This document shows positions 45,381 to 53,825 of a DNA stretch of 61,129 nt, piece after piece (within the stretch, counting starts at the first letter, position 1; the number at the start of each line of letters is the position of its first letter). The stretch is from JAZDCZ01 sp046757925. GTDB taxonomy: Bacteria; Gemmatimonadota; Gemmatimonadetes; Gemmatimonadales; GWC2-71-9. The DNA lies in assembly GCA_046757925.1 (NCBI GenBank), contig JBHHZE010000015.1:1-61129 (forward strand), read 5' to 3'. Under the pieces are notes generated by a model. That model was not told the origin of the DNA. It saw only the letters and a program-made list of their open reading frames with translations, and did no database searches. Made by a program: the position numbers and the translations under genes.

Positions 45381-45770
45381 TCATTCATTGGCACTCAGGC
45401 TTCGAACGAACTCCGCAACCGCCTGGAGTTCCTCGGGTTTCAGTAGCTTACCGAAGGCCGGCATGGTGCGCCGGCCATTTGTAATGATCTCTCGAAGTTC
45501 TTCATCACTGTATTGGGCCATGAATTTGGCGTTGGCGAGATTCGCGGGCCGTGGGTTGAGGGCAACAGCAGCCGGTCCGTCTCCCTTGCCCTTTTTTCCA
45601 TGGCAGGCGCTGCAGTTACGCTTGAAGATCTCGGCGGCGTCGATCTGACGTCTCGAGACTATACGGGCGTCGTCTCCCCGTAAGGCAACCGCTCCATCAC
45701 GTGCTGCCACGGTGGTTACGAGCCCTGCAGCGAAAAAAACCACGAAATTCAAGACCCTATGCCGACTCAC
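45381..45770 (-). CDS. Monoheme cytochrome c
   Basis: The 129-residue protein has an export signal (VVFFAAGLVTTVAA), the heme motif NCSACHGKKGKGDG and an axial Met in RRTMPAFG. GTG 45770 is chosen because aaggag lies six bases upstream and the signal peptide begins there; the longer frame adds a leader with no signal. A sigma70-like promoter lies about 130 bases upstream. Confidence 0.88.
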   Translation of the reverse strand: MSRHRVLNFVVFFAAGLVTTVAARDGAVALRGDDARIVSRRQIDAAEIFKRNCSACHGKKGKGDGPAAVALNPRPANLANAKFMAQYSDEELREIITNGRRTMPAFGKLLKPEELQAVAEFVRSLSANE

Positions 45771-46130
45771 ACTCGGCTCCTTTCGCCGCGAGCTGAACCT
45801 TATTCCCAATAGATCGCGCACGGCCCCCCGGCGCTCAATGCTGCGCTCGCCAGAATACGGTGTTCTATGTAGGTGAGGGTGACTCAGACACATTTAGAGT
45901 ATAGCATGGCGATGCCTGTCGCTGCAAAGGCCGTATCGTGAAGCGATCCCACACGCCTATGGACGTTCCCCACCGGGCGGCCCGCTGTGGAACATCATTG
46001 CCGGGATCCACCGGAGGGAGTCGACAGGTGGGAAAGGGCGAGGAAGCGGCAGCCAACGCTGTCCCTGACTTGAACGTGCCAATGTCGTATCTTGAGTAGG
46101 CCAACGACTTGGAGCCAACACATAGCCGCC
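45771..46130. other. Divergent intergenic region between cytochrome/DoxX and MacA-like operons
   Basis: This 360-base stretch holds the minus-strand promoter at 45898-45927 and the upstream region of the membrane fusion gene. I see no ORF with family character, no tRNA and no strong hairpin. A TTG-initiated extension of the downstream gene (46092) is possible but lacks support. Confidence 0.5.
45898..45927 (-). promoter_or_regulatory. Sigma70-type promoter for the cytochrome c/DoxX operon
   Basis: On the minus strand TTGCAG (45927-45922), an 18-base spacer and TATACT (45903-45898) are close to the -35 and -10 consensus. It would give a leader of about 120 bases to GTG 45770. Confidence 0.5.
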
Positions 46131-47363
46131 ATGGGAAATCCCTCACCTGACCTCTCGCGCCTGAGAATCGACCGCGATCGGCCGTCGGCTGGTTCTCGAC
46201 AAGCACTCAAGTTTTCTGTTGGACTAGCCGTTGTCGCTGTCGTGATCGTCGGAGCCGCGTTTGTCCATTTGCGGAGTGGATCCGGGATCGAAGTCACCGT
46301 TAGCCGGGTGGAGCTGGTTGGTAACGGTGGTTCCGGCACCGTTGGGATAACGGCCAATGGCTACGTCGTCGCCCGGACTAAGGCTTCTATCTCCTCAAAG
46401 ATCCCTGGGAGATTAGAGTATCTGGGAGTCTCCGAAGGCTCGATCTTGAAGAAGGGCGATATAGTGGCACGGTTGGAGAACCGCGATTACGCCGCAGCGC
46501 TCGCCCAGGCCCGGGCCGAGCAGCTCAGTGCGGAAGCTTCGCTCCGTGAAGCAATCGCGGTGCGCGATCAGCTCCGGCGTGACGTCGTCCGGGCCGACGA
46601 TCTCTTGGCTAGGAACCTGGGTTCCGCGCGAGAAGCGGAAGACCTCAAGGCGCAGCTTGCTGCTGCGGATGCCCGTGTGGGTGTCCAGGAAGCTCGGGTA
46701 AAAGGGGCCAAGGCTGCCGTAGCAGTGGCCAATGCCAATCTCGAGAACACGGTGATTCGGGCACCGTTTTCAGGAACTGTGCTCAGGAAGGACGCCGAGG
46801 TTGGAGAAGTTGTCGCACCTGCGGCCACTGGAGGGGGCCTCACGCGCGGAGCCGTTGTGACCATGGCGGATTTGGAGACGTTAGAGGTAGAGGTCGATGT
46901 CAACGAAGCCTACATTGCACAAATCCATGATCACCAGAGGGCTAGGATCGTTCTTGATGCGTATCCTACGCTGGCATTTGGTGGGGCCGTGCGCCAAATA
47001 GTTCCTACGGCGGACAGGCAGAAGGCTACGGTGCAGGTGAAGGTCAGCATCTTGGACCGCGACCCACGAATCCTCCCGGAGATGGGCGCCCGGGTGGAGT
47101 TTCTAGAGACTAGAGATTCAAGCTCGAACGCGGGCGCGTCACCCCGCATTTTCGTGCCCTCGGAGGTGGTTCGGAACATCGGCGGTGAAACGATAGTGTG
47201 GGTCGTACGTAATGGGACCGTGAGCCGGACAACGGTCGAGGCAGGTCCGGTGTCCGGTGGCCGCCGCGAAATTCTGTCGGGCCTCTATGGCGGCGAACAG
47301 GTCGTGTTGAATCCGCCGGACGCTCTTCAAGATGGAGTGAATGTGCATGTCGTCACCAACTAG
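46131..47363 (+). CDS. MacA/HlyD-type periplasmic membrane fusion protein
   Basis: One N-terminal membrane span (FSVGLAVVAVVIVGAAFV) is followed by half a lipoyl domain (ASISSKIPGRLEYLGVSEGS), an alpha-helical hairpin (residues ~110-190), the second lipoyl half (TVIRAPFSGTVLRKDAEVGE) and beta-barrel domains. It bridges an inner-membrane pump and an outer-membrane channel. ATG 46131 is chosen; the TTG at 46092 adds 13 residues of no note. It is first of five co-directional genes. Confidence 0.9.
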   Translation: MGNPSPDLSRLRIDRDRPSAGSRQALKFSVGLAVVAVVIVGAAFVHLRSGSGIEVTVSRVELVGNGGSGTVGITANGYVVARTKASISSKIPGRLEYLGVSEGSILKKGDIVARLENRDYAAALAQARAEQLSAEASLREAIAVRDQLRRDVVRADDLLARNLGSAREAEDLKAQLAAADARVGVQEARVKGAKAAVAVANANLENTVIRAPFSGTVLRKDAEVGEVVAPAATGGGLTRGAVVTMADLETLEVEVDVNEAYIAQIHDHQRARIVLDAYPTLAFGGAVRQIVPTADRQKATVQVKVSILDRDPRILPEMGARVEFLETRDSSSNAGASPRIFVPSEVVRNIGGETIVWVVRNGTVSRTTVEAGPVSGGRREILSGLYGGEQVVLNPPDALQDGVNVHVVTN

Positions 47364-48075
47364 CGAAGCGTCAGACATGAGAACAGAGACTGGGACAGAT
47401 ACTCGAGCGCTTGTCCAGATTTGCGACCTCGCAAAATCTTACCGCCGCGACACTCAGCGAATCGACGTATTCGAAGACGTCAACCTGGACATATGTGATG
47501 GTGAGTTTTTGGCGCTCATGGGGCCGTCGGGAAGCGGAAAGAGCACACTACTCAACATGATCGCCGGACTGGATAGTCCTGACACCGGGTCGGTCGTCGT
47601 GGCGGGACACGATGTGACACGGATGTCTTCCAGACAACTGGCCGCGTGGCGATCGACGCATATTGGTTTCATCTTCCAGTTCTACAACCTTCTTCCGGTC
47701 CTCACCGCTCTCCAGAATATCGAACTGCCGCTTCTGCTCACCAACTTGTCGAAAAAGCAACGTCGAGACCACGTGATGGCGGCGCTCGAAATAGTCGGAC
47801 TAGTTGACCGCGCCGAACATTTTCCTCGACAGCTTTCGGGAGGTCAACAACAACGCGTCGGAATCGCAAGGGCCATCGTCAGCGATCCCACGATCATACT
47901 GGGTGACGAGCCGACCGGCGACCTGGACTCCAGATCGGCCGGAGAGATACTAGTGCTGCTGGAGCAGCTCAATTCGGAATTCAATAAGACCATTCTCATC
48001 GTCACTCACGACGCGCACGCGGCGGAACGTGCACACCACGTAATGCATTTGGACAAAGGAGTGCTGCATCGATGA
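47341..48075 (+). CDS. ABC transporter ATP-binding protein, MacB/LolD type
   Basis: The nucleotide-binding domain is complete: Walker A GPSGSGKST, Q-loop FQFYNLLPV, signature LSGGQQQRVGIARAI, Walker B IILGDEPTGDLD and switch His in VTHDAH. It drives the two FtsX-type permeases encoded next. It overlaps the fusion-protein gene by 23 bases (ATG 47347 and 47377 are alternative starts) and the next gene by four. Confidence 0.94.
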   Translation: MCMSSPTSEASDMRTETGTDTRALVQICDLAKSYRRDTQRIDVFEDVNLDICDGEFLALMGPSGSGKSTLLNMIAGLDSPDTGSVVVAGHDVTRMSSRQLAAWRSTHIGFIFQFYNLLPVLTALQNIELPLLLTNLSKKQRRDHVMAALEIVGLVDRAEHFPRQLSGGQQQRVGIARAIVSDPTIILGDEPTGDLDSRSAGEILVLLEQLNSEFNKTILIVTHDAHAAERAHHVMHLDKGVLHR

Positions 48076-49211
48076 GATTCGCACACCTAGTCTGGGTCAA
48101 TCTGCTGAGAAATAAACGGCGTACCATCCTGACTACCGTCAGCGTGGCTGTTGCCTTTTTCCTCTTCGGCACCCTCCGCTCGGTACTCACGACGTTGGAC
48201 GCTGCGACTGAAGTGGGAAGCGAGGCTCGCTTGGTCACGACCAGCGCAAGCGGCATCACGTTTCCATTACCACAGGCACATGCCCAGCGATTGCTGGCTA
48301 CCGACGGTATCAAGAGTGTCTCTTGGGCCAATTGGTTTGGCGGCTATTATACCGATCCCAACGATTTCTTTGCACAGTTCGCCATCGAAGCGGAGAGCTA
48401 CCTCCCCATGTATCCAGACATTCAGATCCCGGAGGATCAGAAGGCGGCGTTTCTAAAGGAACGGACAGCGGCGATTGCGGGTGTAGGACTCATGGAGAAA
48501 TACGGCTGGCACGTCGGACAGACCGTCACACTCAAGGGAACAATCTTCCCCGGCGATTGGGAGTTCACAATTCGCGGCGTGTACACACCGGCGAATCCGA
48601 GTTACGGTGACGCTACATTGTTCTTCCACTATAAGTATCTCTACGAAGCCACGGACGGTCGCATATCTCCTGGATGGTACGTGCTCGAACTCGAGGACCC
48701 CGACCGGGCAGCGGAAATTGCCAGCCGAATCGATGCATCCTTCGAAAACTCCAGTGCGCCGACAAAGACGGAAACTGAACGGGCCTGGCAGACTGGGTTT
48801 GTCACAATGTGGGGGAATGTGAGCTTCTTGGTCCGCTCGATCGGTACAGCGGTGTTCTTCGCAATTCTCTTGGTCGCAGCCAACACGATGATGATGGCAG
48901 TGCGCGAACGCGTGAACGAGGTAGCAGTCATGAAGACGCTTGGATTCCAGAACGGGACCCTGTTCGGGATCGTGTTGACCGAGTCCGTCATTATCACGCT
49001 GATCGGCGGTTCGATCGGTCTGTTTGCGGCGAGAGCCGCGTTCAGCGGCAACAACACCATGAACCAGTTTTTCCCGGGCTTTGGAGTCGAGTGGAGTACT
49101 ATTGTGCTGGGCCTGGCTATAGCCACGTTACTCGGCTTCGTCAGTGGCGCTGTACCCGCATTGCAGTCCGCACGGTTGTCGGTGGTGCAGGCATTTCGGC
49201 GGATCGCATAG
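48072..49211 (+). CDS. ABC transporter permease, FtsX/MacB type (first of two)
   Basis: The 379-residue protein has the MacB layout: one N-terminal span (TILTTVSVAVAFFLFGTL), a large periplasmic domain (~35-250) and three C-terminal spans in the FtsX domain (ERVNEVAVMKTLGFQNGTLF is the cytoplasmic coupling loop). With its sister permease it forms a heterodimer for lipid, peptide or drug export by mechanotransmission. Confidence 0.92.
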   Translation: MRFAHLVWVNLLRNKRRTILTTVSVAVAFFLFGTLRSVLTTLDAATEVGSEARLVTTSASGITFPLPQAHAQRLLATDGIKSVSWANWFGGYYTDPNDFFAQFAIEAESYLPMYPDIQIPEDQKAAFLKERTAAIAGVGLMEKYGWHVGQTVTLKGTIFPGDWEFTIRGVYTPANPSYGDATLFFHYKYLYEATDGRISPGWYVLELEDPDRAAEIASRIDASFENSSAPTKTETERAWQTGFVTMWGNVSFLVRSIGTAVFFAILLVAANTMMMAVRERVNEVAVMKTLGFQNGTLFGIVLTESVIITLIGGSIGLFAARAAFSGNNTMNQFFPGFGVEWSTIVLGLAIATLLGFVSGAVPALQSARLSVVQAFRRIA

Positions 49212-49221
49212 GAAGTCTACG

Positions 49222-50388
49222 GTGAAGATCCCGATCATATACAACATGCGAAGCCTGAGACAGAGGCCGGTATCGACGATCACCACAGCTCTCGGCATGG
49301 GGCTCGTCGTGGCCGTTTTCATCGCAATGATGGCGCTATCCAACGGATTCCGTGCCGCCCTGGCGCGTACGGGATCCACGGACAACATCATCCTGCTCCG
49401 CAAGAGCGCGAACCAAGAAATGAACAGTGCGATCTCCCGAGACGGAGCAAGGCTCGTTGCCGGCCTACCGTTCGTTGCCACCGGCAGCAACGGGCTTCCC
49501 ATGGTGAGTCCCGAAACGTACGTGGTGATTCCGCTGCAACGTGCGAATGACGGTGGGCTCGCCAACGTGGTTGCCCGGGGAGTCAGCCCACGAGCGTTCG
49601 ACGTACGGAAGGGCGTTGAGATCACTAATGGTCGGCCGTTCCGCTCGGGTGCACGTGAGGTCGTCGTCGGTAAGACATTCATTCAGAGATTCGAGAACTC
49701 GGACATCGGTGACAAGCTCGAGTTCGGCGGGGAGGAATGGACTATCGTTGGCCATTTCGAGGCGGCTGGTTCATCATTTGAGTCAGAGATCTGGGGAGAG
49801 AACGAACAGTTCATGCCCGTGTTCCGGGGACAGGTGTTCCAGTCGATCACTTTCCGCATGAGAGATCCCAGCGCCTTCGAGGATGCCAAGAACATCCTGG
49901 AGAACGATTCCCGGCTCAACGTGGACGCGTTTCGCGAACTCGAATTCTACGTGAACCAGTCGACGCTACTGAGCCAAGTGTTGAGTTTCATTGCGGTCTT
50001 TATTGCCACCATCATGGCAATCGGCGCTGTGTTCGGAGCTATCAACACCATGTACGCGGCAGTTGCATCCCGGGCTCCGGAGATAGGCATGCTGCTGACA
50101 CTCGGCTTCAAACGCCACAACGTGCTCACGTCATTCCTGGCCGAGGCGGGACTCATAGCGTTGTTGGGCGGTGCGATAGGGTGTATCGCGGCACTACCGA
50201 TCAACGGACTCGTCACGAGTACGACCAACTGGAACACGTTCAGCGAGATTGCGTTCGCCTTCCGGGTGACGCCGAGCCTGCTCGGTGCGGGGATGGCATT
50301 TTCGGTGATCATGGGACTCCTGGGTGGTCTGTTCCCGGCGTGGAAGGCGGCGCGTCAGAACGTGGTCGACTCCCTACGGCAGGCGTGA
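49222..50388 (+). CDS. ABC transporter permease, FtsX/MacB type (second of two)
   Basis: From GTG 49222 (ggaag six bases upstream) the 388 residues repeat the FtsX plan: span 1 (TALGMGLVVAVFIAMMA), periplasmic domain, then FIAVFIATIMAIGAVFGAIN, coupling loop RAPEIGMLLTLGFKRHNVL and final spans. Sequence differs enough from the first permease for a true heterodimer. Confidence 0.92.
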   Translation: MKIPIIYNMRSLRQRPVSTITTALGMGLVVAVFIAMMALSNGFRAALARTGSTDNIILLRKSANQEMNSAISRDGARLVAGLPFVATGSNGLPMVSPETYVVIPLQRANDGGLANVVARGVSPRAFDVRKGVEITNGRPFRSGAREVVVGKTFIQRFENSDIGDKLEFGGEEWTIVGHFEAAGSSFESEIWGENEQFMPVFRGQVFQSITFRMRDPSAFEDAKNILENDSRLNVDAFRELEFYVNQSTLLSQVLSFIAVFIATIMAIGAVFGAINTMYAAVASRAPEIGMLLTLGFKRHNVLTSFLAEAGLIALLGGAIGCIAALPINGLVTSTTNWNTFSEIAFAFRVTPSLLGAGMAFSVIMGLLGGLFPAWKAARQNVVDSLRQA

Positions 50389-50428
50389 CGAACCGGCTTT
50401 AACCCTCAATATCACCAGGAGCATTGAG

Positions 50429-50722
50429 ATGTCATTCCAACAATTAGCAGAGATAATAATGCCGTTCCTCGGCGTGTTCGGAGTGGGTGGCATGGTACTC
50501 CTGGCCATGAAGATGCGCTACGACTTCAAAGCGCGATTACACGGAGGGCGTGATCGGAGTGTGGATGAGTTGCGTGATGCCGTACAGGAGTTGCGGGAAG
50601 AAGTACAATCTCTGCATGGAGGCCTGGCGGAACTCTACGAGCGAGTCGAGTTCACTGAACGGATGCTCACTAGGAGCAATGCGCCAAAGGACCGCCCTGA
50701 TCATGTGGCAACGCCCGTGTAA
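50429..50722 (+). CDS. Small membrane protein with one span and a coiled coil (PspB-like layout)
   Basis: The 97-residue product has one N-terminal span (EIIMPFLGVFGVGGMVLLAM) and a cytoplasmic coiled coil (SVDELRDAVQELREEVQSL, then ELYERVEFTERMLT). The layout recalls PspB but I cannot show homology. aggag lies about eight bases before ATG 50429. It is the last gene of the ABC operon and may tune or sense pump or membrane state. Confidence 0.75.
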   Translation: MSFQQLAEIIMPFLGVFGVGGMVLLAMKMRYDFKARLHGGRDRSVDELRDAVQELREEVQSLHGGLAELYERVEFTERMLTRSNAPKDRPDHVATPV

Positions 50723-50773
50723 CCTCTAGCGCAGTCTTGTGTATCTTTAGACGAACGCCAGAGGACCACGTTA

Positions 50774-51586
50774 GTGACCATACCAGGCTGTCTACGATCA
50801 ACAAGACCAGGCCGCTGTGCCGCCGCAGCGATACAAGCGGCCGTCGCACTGACGTTGGCCACGGTCACACCGGCAGCGGCACAGACGATACAGGGCGTCG
50901 TCATCGACGAGCTGAGCGGGAGAGCGGTGCCGTCAGTCGCAGTGCTCCTATTCGATACGGATGGAAAGCTGCGGGCCGGACGAGTCAGTGACTCCACTGG
51001 CGCCTATACCATAACGGCCCCGTTGCCAGGCAAATACTCGGTCCGAGTTGAACGAGACGGGTATGCGGCGCTGTCTACACCACCTATCGAATTGGCGGCG
51101 AGCGACAACATTGAACTGGAGCTCAGGCTCTCTAGAAAGGCCACCGAACTAGATCCGGTAACGGTCACCGGCAAAGCCGAACGTCCGGCACCGGGCCCAC
51201 TCGCCGATTTTTATCGCAGAAAAGAGCGCGGAATCGGCGCTTTTGTAACACGCGAGGATATAGAAGCCAGGGGAGTACCGGATTTCACCGACGTCCTACG
51301 GAACGTGGGCCACCACGTCCGGATTGTTAGTATGCCGGCTGGGGTGTCGCAAGTATTCACCGTCCGATTCAGTGGAACCGGCGGCGCTCAAGAAATATGT
51401 CCACCGGTAGTTTACTACGACGGCTTCAAGCTGGGTTCGATAGACGAAATCAACCCGGATCAATTCTTTATCACGTCAGACATCGAGGGAATAGAGGCGT
51501 ATGCACGGCTCTCGGTCCCACCGGAGTTCCAGGATCGGGATTCAGGATGTGGAGTGGTTGTTGTGTGGTCCAAGCGGGGACCGTAG
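50774..51586 (+). CDS. Barrel-less secreted protein: carboxypeptidase-regulatory domain plus TonB plug
   Basis: After a signal peptide (ending TPAAAQ) come a carboxypeptidase-regulatory domain (QGVVIDELSGRAVPSVAVL) and a plug (TREDIEARGVPDFTDVLRNV, CPPVVYYDGFK) ending at CGVVVVWSKRG, where a barrel would begin. The two Cys match those of the protein at 25153. The GTG start at 50774 has no clear Shine-Dalgarno. Function is unknown. Confidence 0.8.
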   Translation: MTIPGCLRSTRPGRCAAAAIQAAVALTLATVTPAAAQTIQGVVIDELSGRAVPSVAVLLFDTDGKLRAGRVSDSTGAYTITAPLPGKYSVRVERDGYAALSTPPIELAASDNIELELRLSRKATELDPVTVTGKAERPAPGPLADFYRRKERGIGAFVTREDIEARGVPDFTDVLRNVGHHVRIVSMPAGVSQVFTVRFSGTGGAQEICPPVVYYDGFKLGSIDEINPDQFFITSDIEGIEAYARLSVPPEFQDRDSGCGVVVVWSKRGP

Positions 51587-51625
51587 AGTTAAGACCTCAA
51601 ACCCGAACAAGACCGTGGAGACGAA

Positions 51626-52372
51626 GTGACTCTAAGCGACAGGCAGGTCGAGCTGTGCACCTCCAGCAAGTGGGACTTCTCAGATCTCACGGCCCTGTTC
51701 CTCAATTGCACGCTCAAACGAACACCGGAGATGTCTCATACACAGGGCTTGATCGACATCTCGCAGGCCATAATGGAAAAGAACGGCATGGCCACGGAAG
51801 TCCTCCGGCCGGTAGATCACAACATCGCATACGGCGTGTATCCGGATATGAAGGAGCGCGGCTGGGATCGAGACGAGTGGCCCGAAATCTATGAAAAAGT
51901 CAAGGAGGCCCACATCTTGGTCATTGGCTCTCCGATCTGGCTCGGCGAGAAGTCATCCGTGTGCAGCAACGTCATCGAACGTCTCTACTCCTCGTCAGGT
52001 GATCTCAACGAACACGGGCAGTACGCCTACTACGGACGAGTCGGCGGGTGCGTGATCACGGGCAACGAGGACGGCGCCAAGCACTGCGCGATGAACATTC
52101 TGTACTCTTTGCAACATTTGGGTTACGTGATTCCACCTCAGGCAGATGCCGCCTGGCTCGGCGAGGCGGGCCCGGGACCGTCGTACCTAGACCCGGGTTC
52201 AGGCGGCCCGGAGAACGATTTCACCAACCGCAACACCACGTTCATGACGTGGAACTTGATGCACCTGGCCCGGATGATCAAAGACTCGGGCGGCATACCG
52301 GCGCACGGCAACCAGCGCTCGCAGTGGGACGCGGGCTGTCGCTTCGATCATCCGAACCCGGAGTTTAGATAA
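51626..52372 (+). CDS. Flavodoxin-fold NAD(P)H-dependent oxidoreductase
   Basis: The 248 residues follow the NADPH-dependent FMN reductase/WrbA-like plan: ALFLNCTLKRTPEMSHTQ (FMN phosphate loop), HILVIGSPIWLGEKSSVCSN and GGCVITGNEDGAKHCAMNIL. It binds FMN and passes electrons from NAD(P)H, probably to quinones or other acceptors in the cytoplasm. The start is GTG 51626. Confidence 0.85.
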   Translation: MTLSDRQVELCTSSKWDFSDLTALFLNCTLKRTPEMSHTQGLIDISQAIMEKNGMATEVLRPVDHNIAYGVYPDMKERGWDRDEWPEIYEKVKEAHILVIGSPIWLGEKSSVCSNVIERLYSSSGDLNEHGQYAYYGRVGGCVITGNEDGAKHCAMNILYSLQHLGYVIPPQADAAWLGEAGPGPSYLDPGSGGPENDFTNRNTTFMTWNLMHLARMIKDSGGIPAHGNQRSQWDAGCRFDHPNPEFR

Positions 52373-52444
52373 GGAATGTCGAACCGGTCAGGTCCCCAAT
52401 AGATCGCTGCTACTTCGAAGTTCCTTGTTGGATATTCGATATTC

Positions 52445-53536
52445 CTATGGCTCGTAAACCTCTGCCCCGGGGAACGTGAGCGCAAAACCGTACCACCGGG
52501 TGAAGACTTGTTGTGGGTAATCCACCTCGCGCTTCTCGCCACCTGCACCGAACAACACGCCCTTGCGAATCACCTCGCCCGTGTTCAAGTGCAGCTCGTC
52601 ATCACGCCATTCTGCTGTCGTAGCATCGGTGAACTGGGCCACCAAAACGTGGGACGTCGGTTCCCGATAAACCAAGAGTCGACGGCCCTGGAACTCATCC
52701 AGCACCATGTTGTCATGCGCCGTAACGAACTCCATTGCGTAGTACCGTGCGGTGGAATCGGCCCATACACCAAGGCCGATATCCATGGTGGGCCGGCGTG
52801 TGTCTTCTTTGTCTATAGTGGACCTGAAGGCGCCGCGCAGCACCGGCACGCGGTCGAAAAAGGACCGTATCCTACCTCCGCCCCTACCCCTGCGGCCAAA
52901 CCTCCGCTGTGGCATCTGATCGGACAGGGCGACTCGGAGATCGGGATCTGCAGCGAGAGCTTGTTCGACGGCAGTGTGCAGCAGGTTGCCTACCTCGAGC
53001 TTGGTACCGGCGAGTGGCCCGTACACGCTCTGGCCCGTAATGTGGTTCCAGTACGATTCCGACTCACGGTCCCACATGAGGAAGAGGCCGTTGTAGAGAC
53101 CGCGGGCCTGGAAGTGGTGCACCTCACCGTTCACCACAGGAGTCAAACTGACCCCGGTATTGCACACCACTCAGAACGACACCATCCAGGGCTCTCCAGC
53201 CATCTCACCTTGGGCGATGTGATGGTACGCCATCTGGCTGGTCACGAGGGCGAGCCGGCCCTGCTTGCGTTCGAGAACCAAGATCGGCGTGTCCTTTTCA
53301 ACGCGCCCGCTGCCGAGGGCATCTCGCAAAGGCAGTGTCTCTTCTACCTGAAAGGGCTCGAACCGCCCGCCACCCAGCCGAGCTCGGTCGATGTCGAAAC
53401 CGGGTACGGATCGGGATGCGCTGTCCGGCTGCTGAGATAGCACCGCGGTGGGCATCATCACGCTGACGAACGGAACGAGTACGGCGGTGGACGCGATGCG
53501 TGTCACGATTGACAGGCGCTTGGTCGATTCAAACAC
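52445..53536 (-). CDS. DUF3179 family secreted protein with in-frame UGA at the CxxC motif (candidate selenoprotein)
   Basis: The frame from ATG 53536 to 52445 is 364 codons, open except for TGA at 53173-53171. The part before has a signal peptide (VMMPTAVLSQ) and DUF3179 features (PILVLERKQGRLALV, EPWMVSF); the part after begins VVCNTGVSLTPVV and goes on LYNGLFLMWDRESESYWNH, ITGQSVYGPLAG. Across the stop the protein reads EPWMVSF-x-VVCNTG; family members have Cys at x, so UGA encodes the first residue of CxxC. With a hairpin just downstream, selenocysteine is the best reading; a nonsense mutation or sequencing error is possible. It is exported and of unknown function. Confidence 0.65.
53139..53173 (-). 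promoter_or_regulatory. UGA codon with SECIS-like hairpin
   Basis: In the mRNA the UGA (53173-53171) is followed by 15 bases, then ggggtca (53155-53149), loop gtt (53148-53146) and tgactcc (53145-53139). The stem has seven pairs with one G-U wobble, and beyond a C-U mismatch two more pairs (A-U, C-G) can form. The loop starts with G, 23 bases after the UGA, inside the range for bacterial SECIS elements. It was found by eye; folding energy was not computed. Confidence 0.5.
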
Positions 53537-53585
53537 GTGGTCCCTCCTTCTACTACTTCCTTATACGATCATCCGCAGCAAAACG

Positions 53586-53804
53586 TTAAGCCTGCCGGAC
53601 GGCCTTGTAGTCGTACTTGGAATCCCACGCCGCGTTCCCGAACAGGTCGAGAACACGACGCCTTTTCCTGCTGGCGACGTGTTCCGCCAGCGCTTCGTTG
53701 ACGCCGGCGCGCTTGGACCCATGCTTACCCAAGCGCTTGGCCGGTTTATCCAAGCGGTCATCGAGACCTAGGGTTGGTTGCCCTGAGACAGACTTCTTGC
53801 ACAT
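53586..53804 (-). CDS. VapB-like type II antitoxin, orphan
   Basis: The 72-residue product reads LGLDDRLDKPAKRLGKHGSK, then RAGVNEALAEHVASRKRRRV, LDLFGNAAWDSKYDYKAVRQ: a ribbon-helix-helix followed by the LFG-W-D-YDYK tail typical of VapB antitoxins that cover VapC PIN toxins. No PIN-domain gene is next to it; the DUF3179 gene follows 49 bases downstream. It may be a leftover or regulate in trans. Confidence 0.7.
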   Translation of the reverse strand: MCKKSVSGQPTLGLDDRLDKPAKRLGKHGSKRAGVNEALAEHVASRKRRRVLDLFGNAAWDSKYDYKAVRQA

Positions 53805-53825
53805 ATAATTACCCAATGCCCACAC

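Noticed and set aside
52508..53440. 310-codon plus-strand frame opposite the DUF3179 gene
   Set aside because: The minus strand carries clear DUF3179 motifs. The plus-strand product is His/Pro/Arg-rich with no known motif.
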